64,000 nt of DNA from Aequorivita vitellina (GTDB lineage: Bacteria; Bacteroidota; Bacteroidia; Flavobacteriales; Flavobacteriaceae). Below are positions 25,732 through 33,476 of this stretch, in pieces. Both the position numbers and the translations under genes were made by a program. The stretch spans positions 45,033 to 109,032 of the forward strand of contig NZ_JAIRBA010000009.1 in assembly GCF_022008365.1 (NCBI RefSeq), read 5' to 3'. How positions within the stretch are numbered: the stretch's first letter is position 1; the number at the start of each line of letters is the position of its first letter. The notes below the pieces were generated by a model. The model saw only the letters and a program-made list of their open reading frames with translations, was not told the origin of the DNA and did not search any database.

Positions 25732-25928
25732 AAAACACCTTAAAAGTAGAACGTGCCATCCTAAACTTCACACAGGAAGAACTTGCAGAAAAGATTGGTG
25801 TTTCTCGACAAACTATCAATTCTATTGAAACCAATAGGTATGTGCCTTCCACACTTTTAGCTTTGAAGTTATCAAAGGTTTTCAATAAACCGGTAAATGA
25901 ATTTTTCAAACTTGAAGAAAATGATTAG
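25728..25928 (+). CDS. Small XRE-family HTH transcriptional regulator
   Basis: A 66-residue DNA-binding protein that is almost only the helix-turn-helix: LNFTQEELAEKIGVSRQTINSIETNRYVPS at about residues 12-41, with the recognition helix around SRQTINSIE. The length matches the YozG/YgzD group. No sensor domain, so the activity is probably controlled by its partner, the membrane protein that it overlaps at the ATGA junction. The start is ATG at 25728, not the longer frame upstream, because the longer frame would run through the membrane protein in another reading frame. Confidence 0.88.
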   Translation: MKNTLKVERAILNFTQEELAEKIGVSRQTINSIETNRYVPSTLLALKLSKVFNKPVNEFFKLEEND

Positions 25929-26069
25929 CATCTTTTTGTCTCATTTTTCGTTTAGTATTTAATTCATAGCTTCTTTGCACCGTTAAACTTCCCTTAACAA
26001 AACAGAATTAGTACTTTATATCTTTCATTTTTCTATTTAAGGTCTGTAATTTTATAGGAAAATGAAATT

Positions 26070-27821
26070 ATGAATGTTTCCGAACAAATCCTCGAAATTC
26101 TTAAAAATGTTGGTGTAACCCAAATTTGGGGTGTAACTGGCGATGCGTTAAACACATTTACCGATGCCATCCGTGACGGCGATGGTATAAAATGGAATGC
26201 TGTAAGACACGAAGAAAACGGTGCTTTTGCAGCCTGCGCCGAAGCACAAATGACCGATAATCTAGCAGTCTGTGCGGGCACGGTTGGCCCGGGAACACTT
26301 CACCTAATTAATGGACTTTACAACGCAAAAAAAGAGCGGGTCCCGGTGCTTGCAATAAGTGGGCAGGTGGCTCGCGTAAATATGGGAACCAACTATTTTC
26401 AAGAGGTTGGGCTCACCAAAATATTTGACGATGTTTGTGCGTATCAAGCTGTAATTCGTTCTGCCGAAGAGGCGCCCCGCGTGGTTTTAAAAGCCATTCA
26501 GATTGCTTTGGAACAGCGCGCCGTAGTTCGTGTGGAAATTCCCGTAGATATTGCGGTTGAAGAAGCGCAGGGCGATCATTATAAACATCCAGTGTTTCGT
26601 GGCAATGCAGTTTTAGTGCCTTCAGATGAAGATATAAATCTGGTTGCAAATGCTATAAACGAAGCAGCAAATATTACCATTCTTGCAGGCTCGGGATGCA
26701 AGGGAAGCAAAAAGGAGGTGTTGGCGCTTTCCGAAAAAATTAAGGCACCCATTGTGCATACGTTGCGCGCTTCAGATATTATTCACAATGACGATAAAAA
26801 TGTGGTGGGTTTAACGGGGCTTATTGGAAATCCATCGGGTTATCACGCAGTTATGAAAGCTGATCTGCTGTTGATGCTGGGTACGGATTTTCCGTATAGT
26901 AACTTTTTACCAGACGATTCTAAAGTAATTCAAATAGACAGTCGTATTGAAAATATTGGAAATCGAGTAAAGGTAGATATAGGGGTGCAGGGTGATTGTT
27001 TAGCGACACTTCAAAAATTAGAGTCTAAAATTCTTCCGAAGAAAGACTCCTCCTTTTTAGACAATTTGGTTGAAAACTTCAAAAAATGGAAAGAGCAAAA
27101 AAAGGAGAGCAGTAGTTTAAAAAACAACGAAGAGCCTTTGCATCCGCAGCTTTTTATGAACGTGTTGAATGCGAAAGCTTCCAGCGATGCCTGTTTTACA
27201 GTAGATGTTGGCGAGAGTGCTATTTGGGTGGCGCATCATTTAACGCTTCACGGTAAACGCAGGCTGCTCGGTTCCTTCAATCACGGTTCTATGGCGGTTG
27301 GTTTTCCGGCAGCAATGGGTATTCAATCTGTAAATCCCGGAAGGCAAGTTTGGGCAATAGTGGGCGATGGCGCGTTCGGGATGTGTATGAACGACTTTAT
27401 TACCGCGGTACGATACAATTGGCCTGTTAACATTTTAGTTTACAACAACAGCGAGTTAGGATTCGTGAAAATTGAAATGGAAGAAGCGGGCTATGCAATG
27501 GCAGATGAAGCGTTGAGTTTACAAAACCCAAATTTTGCTGATTACGCCAAACTCTGCGGCGGTGATGGAATTAGGGTGGAACACGCTACCGATATTGAAA
27601 AAGCGATTGAAATGGCAATCGCTTCACCCAAACCTTTTATAATTGATGCAGTTACAAATCCCGGTGAACTGTCGCTGCCGCCCAATATAACGTTAGAGGA
27701 AGCTTGGGGTTTCGGAAAATCTAAAGTGAAAGAAATTTTATTATCTGTTAAAGGCGATGAAAGTCAAAAGAAAAATTTAATGGATGAAATAAAAGGATTT
27801 TTTCACAATTCAAAAGAATAG
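26070..27821 (+). CDS. Thiamine-pyrophosphate-dependent pyruvate oxidase/decarboxylase-type enzyme
   Basis: A 583-residue TPP enzyme of the pyruvate oxidase/acetolactate synthase family. The TPP-activating Glu is E48 in VRHEENGAFAA. The GDG(X)26NN diphosphate-binding motif is GDGAF at 432-436 with NN at 459-460. A central FAD/NAD-type domain lies between about 190 and 350. It most resembles PoxB-type pyruvate oxidases, which convert pyruvate to acetate or acetyl phosphate. The acetyl-acceptor and electron acceptor cannot be told from sequence; a PoxB-like C-terminal lipid-binding helix was not recognised. The next gene, an FMN-binding glutamate-synthase-like protein, starts four bases after its stop. 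Confidence 0.88.
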   Translation: MNVSEQILEILKNVGVTQIWGVTGDALNTFTDAIRDGDGIKWNAVRHEENGAFAACAEAQMTDNLAVCAGTVGPGTLHLINGLYNAKKERVPVLAISGQVARVNMGTNYFQEVGLTKIFDDVCAYQAVIRSAEEAPRVVLKAIQIALEQRAVVRVEIPVDIAVEEAQGDHYKHPVFRGNAVLVPSDEDINLVANAINEAANITILAGSGCKGSKKEVLALSEKIKAPIVHTLRASDIIHNDDKNVVGLTGLIGNPSGYHAVMKADLLLMLGTDFPYSNFLPDDSKVIQIDSRIENIGNRVKVDIGVQGDCLATLQKLESKILPKKDSSFLDNLVENFKKWKEQKKESSSLKNNEEPLHPQLFMNVLNAKASSDACFTVDVGESAIWVAHHLTLHGKRRLLGSFNHGSMAVGFPAAMGIQSVNPGRQVWAIVGDGAFGMCMNDFITAVRYNWPVNILVYNNSELGFVKIEMEEAGYAMADEALSLQNPNFADYAKLCGGDGIRVEHATDIEKAIEMAIASPKPFIIDAVTNPGELSLPPNITLEEAWGFGKSKVKEILLSVKGDESQKKNLMDEIKGFFHNSKE

Positions 27822-27825
27822 AATA

Positions 27826-29349
27826 ATGAGAGAAGCAGTAAAATTTACGTTTATTACTATAGGAATAATTGCTATAATAACCTGTACAGCTATTTGGCCA
27901 GCATACGGTTTTTCCATTATAGGTGTTTTAATTTTTGCAATTGGTATCCATGATTTATTTCAGAAAAAGCATACCATTCTGCGCAATTTCCCAGTATTGG
28001 GCCATATGCGGTTTTTGCTCGAAATGATTGGCCCCGAACTTCACCAATATTTTGTAGAATCTGATACAGACGGCAAACCAATAGACCGAAATCACCGAGC
28101 GTATGTTTATCAAAGATCAAAATTGCAAAAGGAAACACATCCATTCGGCACTGAATTAGATGTTGAAAAGGAAAACTATAAATGGATGAAACACAGTATT
28201 TATCCTTCAAAATTATTGGAAGAAGCACCGCGAGTTGTGGTAGGTGGGCCAGATTGCAAACAACCGTATAGTGCGAGTATTTTTAATATTTCAGCAATGA
28301 GTTTTGGGGCCTTGAGTAAAAACGCAGTTATGGCATTAAACCTTGGTGCGAAAGCTGGTAATTTTTTTCACGATACCGGTGAAGGTGGAATTTCCGAATA
28401 CCATTTAAAAGGAGGCGATTTAGTATATGAAGTAGGGACCGCGTATTTTGGTTGTAGAACAGAAGATGGCAACTTCTCACCCGAAAAGTTTAAGGAAAAA
28501 GCCGCGATTCCCGCTGTAAAAATGATTGAAATTAAAATCAGTCAAGGTGCAAAACCCGGTCACGGAGGTGTTTTACCAGCTGTTAAAAACAATGAAGAAA
28601 TCGCTAAAATTAGAGGTGTAAAGCCGCACACAACCGTACTATCACCTCCGGGCCATACAGCCTTTAACGATGCCGAAGGATTTTTAAAATTTGTGAAACA
28701 AATGCGCGAATTGAGCGAAGGGAAACCCATAGGATTTAAATTGTGTATTGGCAGTAAACAAGAATTTATAGACATTTGTGAAAAAATGATTGCTACGGGC
28801 ATCAAGCCCGATTTTATTACAGTAGACGGCTCGGAAGGTGGAACGGGCGCCGCGCCCATAGATTTTTCAAACTACGTGGGAATGCCTTGGGAAAAAGCAC
28901 TTGTATTTGCGGTGGACACCTTAAATGGCTATGGGTTAAAAAAAGATATTAAAGTAATAACCGCAACAAAAATTTTTACTGCTTTCGATATTTTTAAAGC
29001 CCTTTGCATGGGTGCCGATATTTGCAATTCGGCGCGAGGAATGATGCTCGCTTTGGGTTGCATTCAGGCATTGCGATGCGACACCAATACTTGCCCCACG
29101 GGTGTAACCACAAATAACCCAAGCTTAATGCGAGGTTTGGTTGTTGAAGAAAAATGGAAGCGTGTTAAAAATTATCACGATGAAACAGTAAAGGAATTTT
29201 TAGAACTTTTTGCGGCTGCAGGCTGTAACACACTTTCCGATTTAAATAGAAGTTTTATTTTTAAACAAGTAGAAACAGAAGTAAAATGTTACGATAAAAT
29301 TTACCCGACCGTTTATGAGGGAATACTGCAAAAAGAAAGTTATATTTAA
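27826..29349 (+). CDS. FMN-binding glutamate synthase family protein (GltB-central-domain like)
   Basis: A 507-residue protein like the FMN-binding domain of glutamate synthase, without the amidotransferase domain. Two hydrophobic helices at about 5-45 anchor it in the membrane, which ordinary GltB lacks. The FMN barrel shows SFGALSKNAVMALN, GEGGIS and GSEGGTGAAP motifs. An iron-sulfur-like motif CDTNTCPTG at 418-426 corresponds to the GltB cysteine cluster region, but only two close cysteines are seen, so a 3Fe-4S cluster is uncertain. Being in one operon with the TPP enzyme suggests an electron-transfer or anabolic partnership, not bulk glutamate synthesis. Confidence 0.88.
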   Translation: MREAVKFTFITIGIIAIITCTAIWPAYGFSIIGVLIFAIGIHDLFQKKHTILRNFPVLGHMRFLLEMIGPELHQYFVESDTDGKPIDRNHRAYVYQRSKLQKETHPFGTELDVEKENYKWMKHSIYPSKLLEEAPRVVVGGPDCKQPYSASIFNISAMSFGALSKNAVMALNLGAKAGNFFHDTGEGGISEYHLKGGDLVYEVGTAYFGCRTEDGNFSPEKFKEKAAIPAVKMIEIKISQGAKPGHGGVLPAVKNNEEIAKIRGVKPHTTVLSPPGHTAFNDAEGFLKFVKQMRELSEGKPIGFKLCIGSKQEFIDICEKMIATGIKPDFITVDGSEGGTGAAPIDFSNYVGMPWEKALVFAVDTLNGYGLKKDIKVITATKIFTAFDIFKALCMGADICNSARGMMLALGCIQALRCDTNTCPTGVTTNNPSLMRGLVVEEKWKRVKNYHDETVKEFLELFAAAGCNTLSDLNRSFIFKQVETEVKCYDKIYPTVYEGILQKESYI

Positions 29350-29372
29350 TGCGCAATCAAAAGTATTAATTT

Positions 29373-29831
29373 ATGAAAAAAGTACTAATTACACTCGATT
29401 ATAATCCCAATTCAGAAAAAGTTGTAAATAAGGGTCAAGAACTGGCTAAATTGATGGGTGCTGAAATTTGCCTATTACACGTTTTAGCAGAAGTGCGTTA
29501 TTACGGAATGCAGTACGAACCATTTATGGGGTATGAGGGATATGCATTTCCGGTAGATTTCAGGATTCAAGAAGAATTTGTGAAAGTTGCAAAAGATTAT
29601 CTCGAAAAAACTGCAGCACATTTGGGTGGAGAAAATGTTACAACCCATTTAGCCGAAGGCGATACCGCTAAAAGCATTCTTGAATATGCCGAATCGTGGA
29701 ATGCTGATGTAATAGTGATGGGAACCCACAGCCACGGCACTTTGGAAAAAATATTTTTGGGAACCGTTGCCTCAAGTGTTTTGGAACGTACAGAAATTCC
29801 TGTCTATATGGTTCCAACTGGAGAAAAATAA
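29373..29831 (+). CDS. Universal stress protein (UspA family)
   Basis: A 152-residue single UspA domain. The N-terminus KVLITLDYNPNSEKVV has the ATP-binding Asp, and the C-terminal GTHSHGTLEKIFLGTVASSVL at about 116-136 is the family ATP-binding motif (G-x2-G-x9-G-S/T). It lies 23 bases after the glutamate-synthase-like gene and is probably the third gene of that operon. This organisation suggests that the operon responds to starvation or stress. Function inferred from the family. Confidence 0.93.
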   Translation: MKKVLITLDYNPNSEKVVNKGQELAKLMGAEICLLHVLAEVRYYGMQYEPFMGYEGYAFPVDFRIQEEFVKVAKDYLEKTAAHLGGENVTTHLAEGDTAKSILEYAESWNADVIVMGTHSHGTLEKIFLGTVASSVLERTEIPVYMVPTGEK

Positions 29832-29869
29832 CGGGAAGATAAAGCTTTTTTATGGCGGATAAATTAATA

Positions 29870-29877
29870 TATCTTTG
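29870..29877 (+). promoter_or_regulatory. Candidate -7 element of the DUF1456 gene
   Basis: TATCTTTG matches TAnnTTTG, 15 bases upstream of the ATG at 29893. The same octamer precedes msrA, so it may be a preferred version in this genome. No TTG is found at 17-23 bases upstream. Confidence 0.5.
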
Positions 29878-29892
29878 AACAAATAAATTTTT

Positions 29893-30198
29893 ATGGCTTT
29901 AAGTAATAACGATATAATGAAAAAACTGCGTGTAGCTCATAAATTACGCGATGACGATATTGTAAAAATATGTTCCTTGGTAGATTTTGCAGTAACTAAA
30001 AGCGAATTGGGAGCTATTTTTAGACACGAAAGTCACGAGAAATATATGGAATGTGGCGATCAGTTTTTACGTAATTTTTTAAACGGTTTGGTAATTCACT
30101 TAAGAGGACCGATGCCAGAGCGGAAAGTTAAAAAACCGGAAGACAAAAAACCACGCACGTACAAACCGCGACCGAAAAAAGGAAAAGAAAAAAGCTGA
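29893..30198 (+). CDS. DUF1456 family protein (YehS-like)
   Basis: A 101-residue protein. DUF1456 repeats occupy residues about 1-75, with NNDIMKKLRVAHKLRDDDIVKI as the first and a shorter second copy, and a basic Lys/Pro-rich tail (about 75-101) with KKPEDKKPRTYKPRPKKGK. The tail suggests nucleic-acid binding, but the function is unknown. The stop codon sits in the first arm of the inverted repeat 30192-30221. Own promoter candidate at 29870. Confidence 0.9.
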   Translation: MALSNNDIMKKLRVAHKLRDDDIVKICSLVDFAVTKSELGAIFRHESHEKYMECGDQFLRNFLNGLVIHLRGPMPERKVKKPEDKKPRTYKPRPKKGKEKS

Positions 30199-30221
30199 AT
30201 TAAATTTCTTCAATTCAGCTT
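30192..30221 (-). terminator. Rho-independent terminator (minus strand) for the small-ORF unit; also overlaps DUF1456 stop
   Basis: AAGCTGAATT (30192-30201) pairs exactly with AATTCAGCTT (30212-30221) around a 10-base loop. On the minus strand the hairpin is followed by a strong T-tract, TTTTTTCTTTTCCTTTTTT, so it terminates transcription of the small-ORF unit 30241-30606. On the plus strand the flank CATTTC is poor, so it terminates DUF1456 only weakly. Confidence 0.8.
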
Positions 30222-30240
30222 CATTTCGGCGTGGGCAATT

Positions 30241-30375
30241 TTAATAAATATATCTGCATGTCTTTCTAATTGTGGGATCTTCAAACACTTGTTTATTTGC
30301 GCTTAAATATTGCAAAGTGTGTAGTTTTTGCGATCCGCATTTAATTCTCTTTTGAATGTTTCTCAATGTTTTCAT
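30241..30375 (-). CDS. Small ORF C, 44 aa (third of the small-ORF unit)
   Basis: Read from the ATG at 30375 it gives MKTLRNIQKRIKCG at the start and ends TIRKTCRYIY. It is basic (many K and R) and contains two cysteines, with no membrane segment or signal. Its first five residues MKTLR echo the MRTLD of the two preceding ORFs, and it lies 22 bases downstream of ORF B on the same strand, ahead of the terminator. No homologue was recognised. It may be a real short protein or part of a transcript that is mainly RNA. Confidence 0.5.
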   Translation of the reverse strand: MKTLRNIQKRIKCGSQKLHTLQYLSANKQVFEDPTIRKTCRYIY

Positions 30376-30397
30376 CTTTGGCTTTCTTTAATAGGGG

Positions 30398-30484
30398 TTA
30401 CTTGTAACGTCTTTTTGTATTCCATAAATACGCTTTGGAATTGCTGGGTCTGTGTTGTTTTTCGTTGTTGTCTAATGTTCTCAT
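30398..30484 (-). CDS. Small ORF B, 28 aa, paralogous to ORF A
   Basis: Read from the ATG at 30484 it gives MRTLDNNEKQHRPSNSKAYL followed by WNTKRRYK and stop. It aligns without gaps with ORF A: 15 of 28 residues are identical, including the block MRTLDNN and the C-terminal pattern S-K-x-Y-x-W-N-x-K-R-R. At several identical residues the codons differ synonymously (Thr ACA/ACT, Asn AAC/AAT, Ser TCC/TCA, Arg CGT/AGG), which is what selection on a protein produces. A weak AGGAATC precedes the ATG. No membrane segment. No family recognised. Confidence 0.7.
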   Translation of the reverse strand: MRTLDNNEKQHRPSNSKAYLWNTKRRYK

Positions 30485-30519
30485 GATTCCTAGTCTTTAA
30501 TTGTTTTCGATTTAATTTT

Positions 30520-30606
30520 TTAGTGAAACCTTCTTTTCAAATTCCAAGAATATGATTTTGAAGTTTTCATCTTTGCTGTTAATTGATTGTTGTCTAAAGT
30601 TCTCAT
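30520..30606 (-). CDS. Small ORF A, 28 aa, first of a three-ORF unit
   Basis: Read from the ATG at 30606 it gives MRTLDNNQLTAKMKTSKSYS followed by WNLKRRFH and stop. It is basic, without a signal peptide or hydrophobic helix, so it is not a typical type I toxin. It is paralogous to ORF B (see there), 35 bases upstream of it. The presumed promoter on the minus strand is not clear: CTATTTTG and CTACTTTG in the upstream 30607-30780 stretch are one base off the TAnnTTTG spacing. Coding status rests on the paralogy and on the terminator that follows the unit. Confidence 0.7.
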   Translation of the reverse strand: MRTLDNNQLTAKMKTSKSYSWNLKRRFH

Positions 30607-30890
30607 AATAAATTGTTTTATCGGGTTATATCTAAAAGACGCAGCAATTATAGTTTTGTTACAGTACTATGTAATACAAAGTAGTATTTTAACGAAAAAT
30701 TAACGTTAGAGTCCTTTTACAAAATAGCACAACAACCACTCAAAATGTTTAACATACTATTAACCGTCAATGCTTTACCAAAGTGTTGCAGTATATAGGG
30801 TTTAGCTTTATATTTGTGCCCTGTTACCGATGCCACACAGGCAGAAGTAAATACGCATATTCAGAATAAAAAAAATTATCCCAAACTATA
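30607..30890. other. Intergenic region between the small-ORF unit and the DedA-like gene
   Basis: About 280 AT-rich bases. TTG at 30786-30788, then 20 bases, then TATATTTG at 30809-30816 fit the -33/-7 promoter of Bacteroidetes and probably drive the DedA-like gene 30891, with a leader of about 65 bases. On the minus strand the region should hold the promoter of the small-ORF unit, but only off-consensus boxes are seen. No RNA gene was recognised. Confidence 0.5.
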
Positions 30891-31505
30891 ATGAACACCG
30901 TAAAAAAATCGGAAACTAACAAATTTAAACGCACCCACCTCTATTATAAATACACTGGGTTTTATTCCTTCGTAGGGCAGAGCCTTAAAAAAGCAATCAT
31001 TCCTATTATTGTGGTAGTGGCGTTGTTAATTGCATTAGATAGATATGTCGTAGATTTTAGCGATTTATTTACCTACATTACAATTACGTATGCTCCGCTA
31101 AATGTTTTATTGGTCTTTCTTGCATCCGAATCACTTTTAGGCCTTGTTCCGCCAGAAATATTTATTGCTTGGAGCGATAAAATGCCGCAGCCAATTCTTT
31201 ATTTAACACTGTTGGCAACGCTTTCGTACATTGGTGGTATTATTTCTTACTTTATAGGAAAATGGATTTTCACCATTCCTCGTGTTTATGCTTATATGGA
31301 AGGCAAGATGAAAAAACACTTAAAACACATTCGCAAGTGGGGTGGGTTTTTAATTGTTGTTGGTGCGCTGTTACCTATACCTTTTTCTATGACGAGTATG
31401 GCTGCGGGAATGATTCACTATAAATTTAAAAACTATCTATTATTTGGTTTGTTGCGGTTTGTACGGTTTTATCTGTATGCAATTGCCATATTCAGTTTGC
31501 TGTAG
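30891..31505 (+). CDS. DedA/VTT-domain (SNARE-associated) family membrane protein
   Basis: A 204-residue inner-membrane protein with the VTT fold, about four membrane helices. Motifs include ESLLGLVPPEIFIAW at about 80-94 and PIPFSMTSMAAGM at about 164-176, where the proline and glycine-rich turn replaces the F/Y-x-R-F of classic DedA. The N-terminal 25 residues are hydrophilic and basic. The family is associated with flippase-like transport of lipids and membrane homeostasis; the precise substrate is unknown. It has its own promoter candidate and is followed by an MFS transporter. Confidence 0.85.
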   Translation: MNTVKKSETNKFKRTHLYYKYTGFYSFVGQSLKKAIIPIIVVVALLIALDRYVVDFSDLFTYITITYAPLNVLLVFLASESLLGLVPPEIFIAWSDKMPQPILYLTLLATLSYIGGIISYFIGKWIFTIPRVYAYMEGKMKKHLKHIRKWGGFLIVVGALLPIPFSMTSMAAGMIHYKFKNYLLFGLLRFVRFYLYAIAIFSLL

Positions 31506-31573
31506 TACTTTTGAAGTTTCGAAGTATATTCTTCGTAATAACACTTTCTTTTTCAAATTACCACTTCTTTTAA

Positions 31574-32839
31574 ATGAAGAAAAACGACCCCTACGCAGCA
31601 TTACGATTTCGGGAATTTAATATTTTTCTTCTAGTTCGTTTTGCAATGGTTTTTGCGTGGACTATGCAATTTGTTGTAATAGAATGGGAAGTTTACAGCA
31701 TTACCAAAAATCCGCTCTCACTCGGCATTATTGGTTTAATGGAAGTTATTCCCGCAGTATCTATGGCGCTTTTTGCTGGGCATATTGTAGATCAAAAGGA
31801 AAAACGCGGGCTCTTAATTAAATGTATTTTAGGTTTTTCTGTTGTTAGTCTCGGCCTATTTTTAATAACTTGGCCACGCATAATAGCAGATCTTTCTACC
31901 GAAGTAATACTTTACACAGTTTACTTTTTAGTATTTATGGGAGGCATCGTTCGCGCATTTCTTGGCCCGACTATTTTTTCGCTTTTTTCCTTATTGGTTC
32001 CTAAAAAAATATACCCCAATGCGGCGACTTGGAGTAGTTCCGTTTGGCAAATGGGCGCAGTGGTTGGTCCAGCTTTTGGAGGATTTTTTATTCATTGGAT
32101 TGGTGTTCACTGGTCTATGTGTTTTGTTTTTGCGTTTTCACTTACCGCTTTAATGCTGTTGTTTCAAATTCCGAAAAAACCAATTTTAAATCCAAATATT
32201 GGGGAGCCCGTAATGAAAAGTTTAAAAGAAGGAATAAAGTTTGTAAAAAATACCAAAGTAATTTTAGGGGCTTTAACGCTAGATATGTTTGCGGTTTTAT
32301 TTGGTGGGGCAGTAGCGCTTTTACCTATTTACGCACAAGACATATTAAAAGTAGGTCCCGAAGGTTTTGGAATTTTACGTGCCGCGCCAGCCGTTGGGGC
32401 ATTGTTAATTATGTTTACTTCCGCGCATTTTCCACTTAATAAAAATGCAGGTATGAAACTGCTCGCAGCCATTTTTGGTTTTGGTGTTTGCATCATTGTA
32501 TTTGGGCTTTCCACGTGGTTTTGGGTTTCGGTAGTGGCGCTTTTTTTGAGCGGAGCCACCGACGGAATTTCTATGGTAATCCGGCAAACGATACTTCAAT
32601 TGCGAACTCCAGATGCTATGCGTGGACGCGTGGCTTCTGTGAATTCTATGTTTGTAGGTTCATCTAACGAGTTGGGCGCTTTTGAAAGCGGACTTACCGC
32701 AAAATTGATGGGCACAGTTACAGCAGTGGTCTTTGGGGGAGGAATGACGATACTAACCGTAATTGGAACTGGAGCTTTCTTTCCCAAATTGCGAAAGTTA
32801 GATTTGCAGAAGGATTTGGAAGAACACCAAAAAGAATAA
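31574..32839 (+). CDS. MFS transporter (EntS/MFS_3 type)
   Basis: A 421-residue major facilitator with about 12 helices. The N-terminus FREFNIFLLVRFAMVFAWTMQF starts the first helix, and GHIVDQKEKRGLLI (about 74-87) is the loop 2-3 motif, related to the G-x3-D-R-x-G-R signature. The repeated RQTILQLRTPDAMRGRVASV (about 336-355) matches the second copy. Related proteins are annotated as EntS-like enterobactin exporters, but here no siderophore genes are near, so the substrate is open. Gap to the preceding DedA-like gene is 68 bases. Confidence 0.88.
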   Translation: MKKNDPYAALRFREFNIFLLVRFAMVFAWTMQFVVIEWEVYSITKNPLSLGIIGLMEVIPAVSMALFAGHIVDQKEKRGLLIKCILGFSVVSLGLFLITWPRIIADLSTEVILYTVYFLVFMGGIVRAFLGPTIFSLFSLLVPKKIYPNAATWSSSVWQMGAVVGPAFGGFFIHWIGVHWSMCFVFAFSLTALMLLFQIPKKPILNPNIGEPVMKSLKEGIKFVKNTKVILGALTLDMFAVLFGGAVALLPIYAQDILKVGPEGFGILRAAPAVGALLIMFTSAHFPLNKNAGMKLLAAIFGFGVCIIVFGLSTWFWVSVVALFLSGATDGISMVIRQTILQLRTPDAMRGRVASVNSMFVGSSNELGAFESGLTAKLMGTVTAVVFGGGMTILTVIGTGAFFPKLRKLDLQKDLEEHQKE

Positions 32840-32894
32840 AACCGTTTTACACGCTAATTCAAGTTTTGTTACTTTTTGAAGAAATACATTGTTT

Positions 32895-33452
32895 TTAAAC
32901 TTTTAGTAAAGCACGAAATCCTCTTCCTGCATAGTAAGATTGCACGCCGTTGTGATAAACGAATACTGTATTAAAACGAAAATCTCCAAAAATTGCACCG
33001 CCAAGTTTTCTGATTTCTGAAGGGGTTTTTAACCAACTTGATGTTTTAGTGTCAAACTTGCCGAGTTTTTGCAATTTCCGGTATTGGGCTTCGTTTAAAA
33101 GTTCAACCCCTATTTCGGTTGCAAAACCCATTGCGCTGTTTTTTGGCTTGTGTTTTTTTCTCACTTCCAAAGCATCATTATCGTAACAAAAGCTTCGGCG
33201 GCCTTTGGGGCTTTCGGCGGAACAGTCGTAGAAAATACATTCGTCTGTTTTTTCGTCATAACCCACAACATCGGGCTCGCCGCCCGTTTCTTCCATTTTG
33301 TAAAGCGACCAAAGTTTTTCGGGATTGGCTTTAAGTCTTCTCTCCACTTGTTGCCATTCCATATCGTCATGCCGCTTTGGGTTTGCATTGAAACGTGATT
33401 TTAAATTTACAATCAATTCGTTCTGCTGCTGGGTTGTTAGTGTCATTTTCAT
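32895..33452 (-). CDS. DUF4256 family protein
   Basis: A 185-residue soluble protein of DUF4256. The conserved beginning MTLTTQQQNELIVNLKSRF and central ETGGEPDVVGYDEKTDECIF with SAESPKGRRSFCYDN are characteristic of the family. The function is unknown. Single gene, convergent with the MFS transporter. No membrane segment or signal. Confidence 0.9.
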   Translation of the reverse strand: MKMTLTTQQQNELIVNLKSRFNANPKRHDDMEWQQVERRLKANPEKLWSLYKMEETGGEPDVVGYDEKTDECIFYDCSAESPKGRRSFCYDNDALEVRKKHKPKNSAMGFATEIGVELLNEAQYRKLQKLGKFDTKTSSWLKTPSEIRKLGGAIFGDFRFNTVFVYHNGVQSYYAGRGFRALLKV

Positions 33453-33476
33453 ATTTCGTAATTTGCGTTGACTTAT

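Noticed and set aside
30241..30606. The small-ORF unit as a CRISPR or tRNA-like array
   Set aside because: The similarity between A and B is at the protein level with synonymous differences, and there are no regularly spaced identical DNA repeats or cloverleaf.
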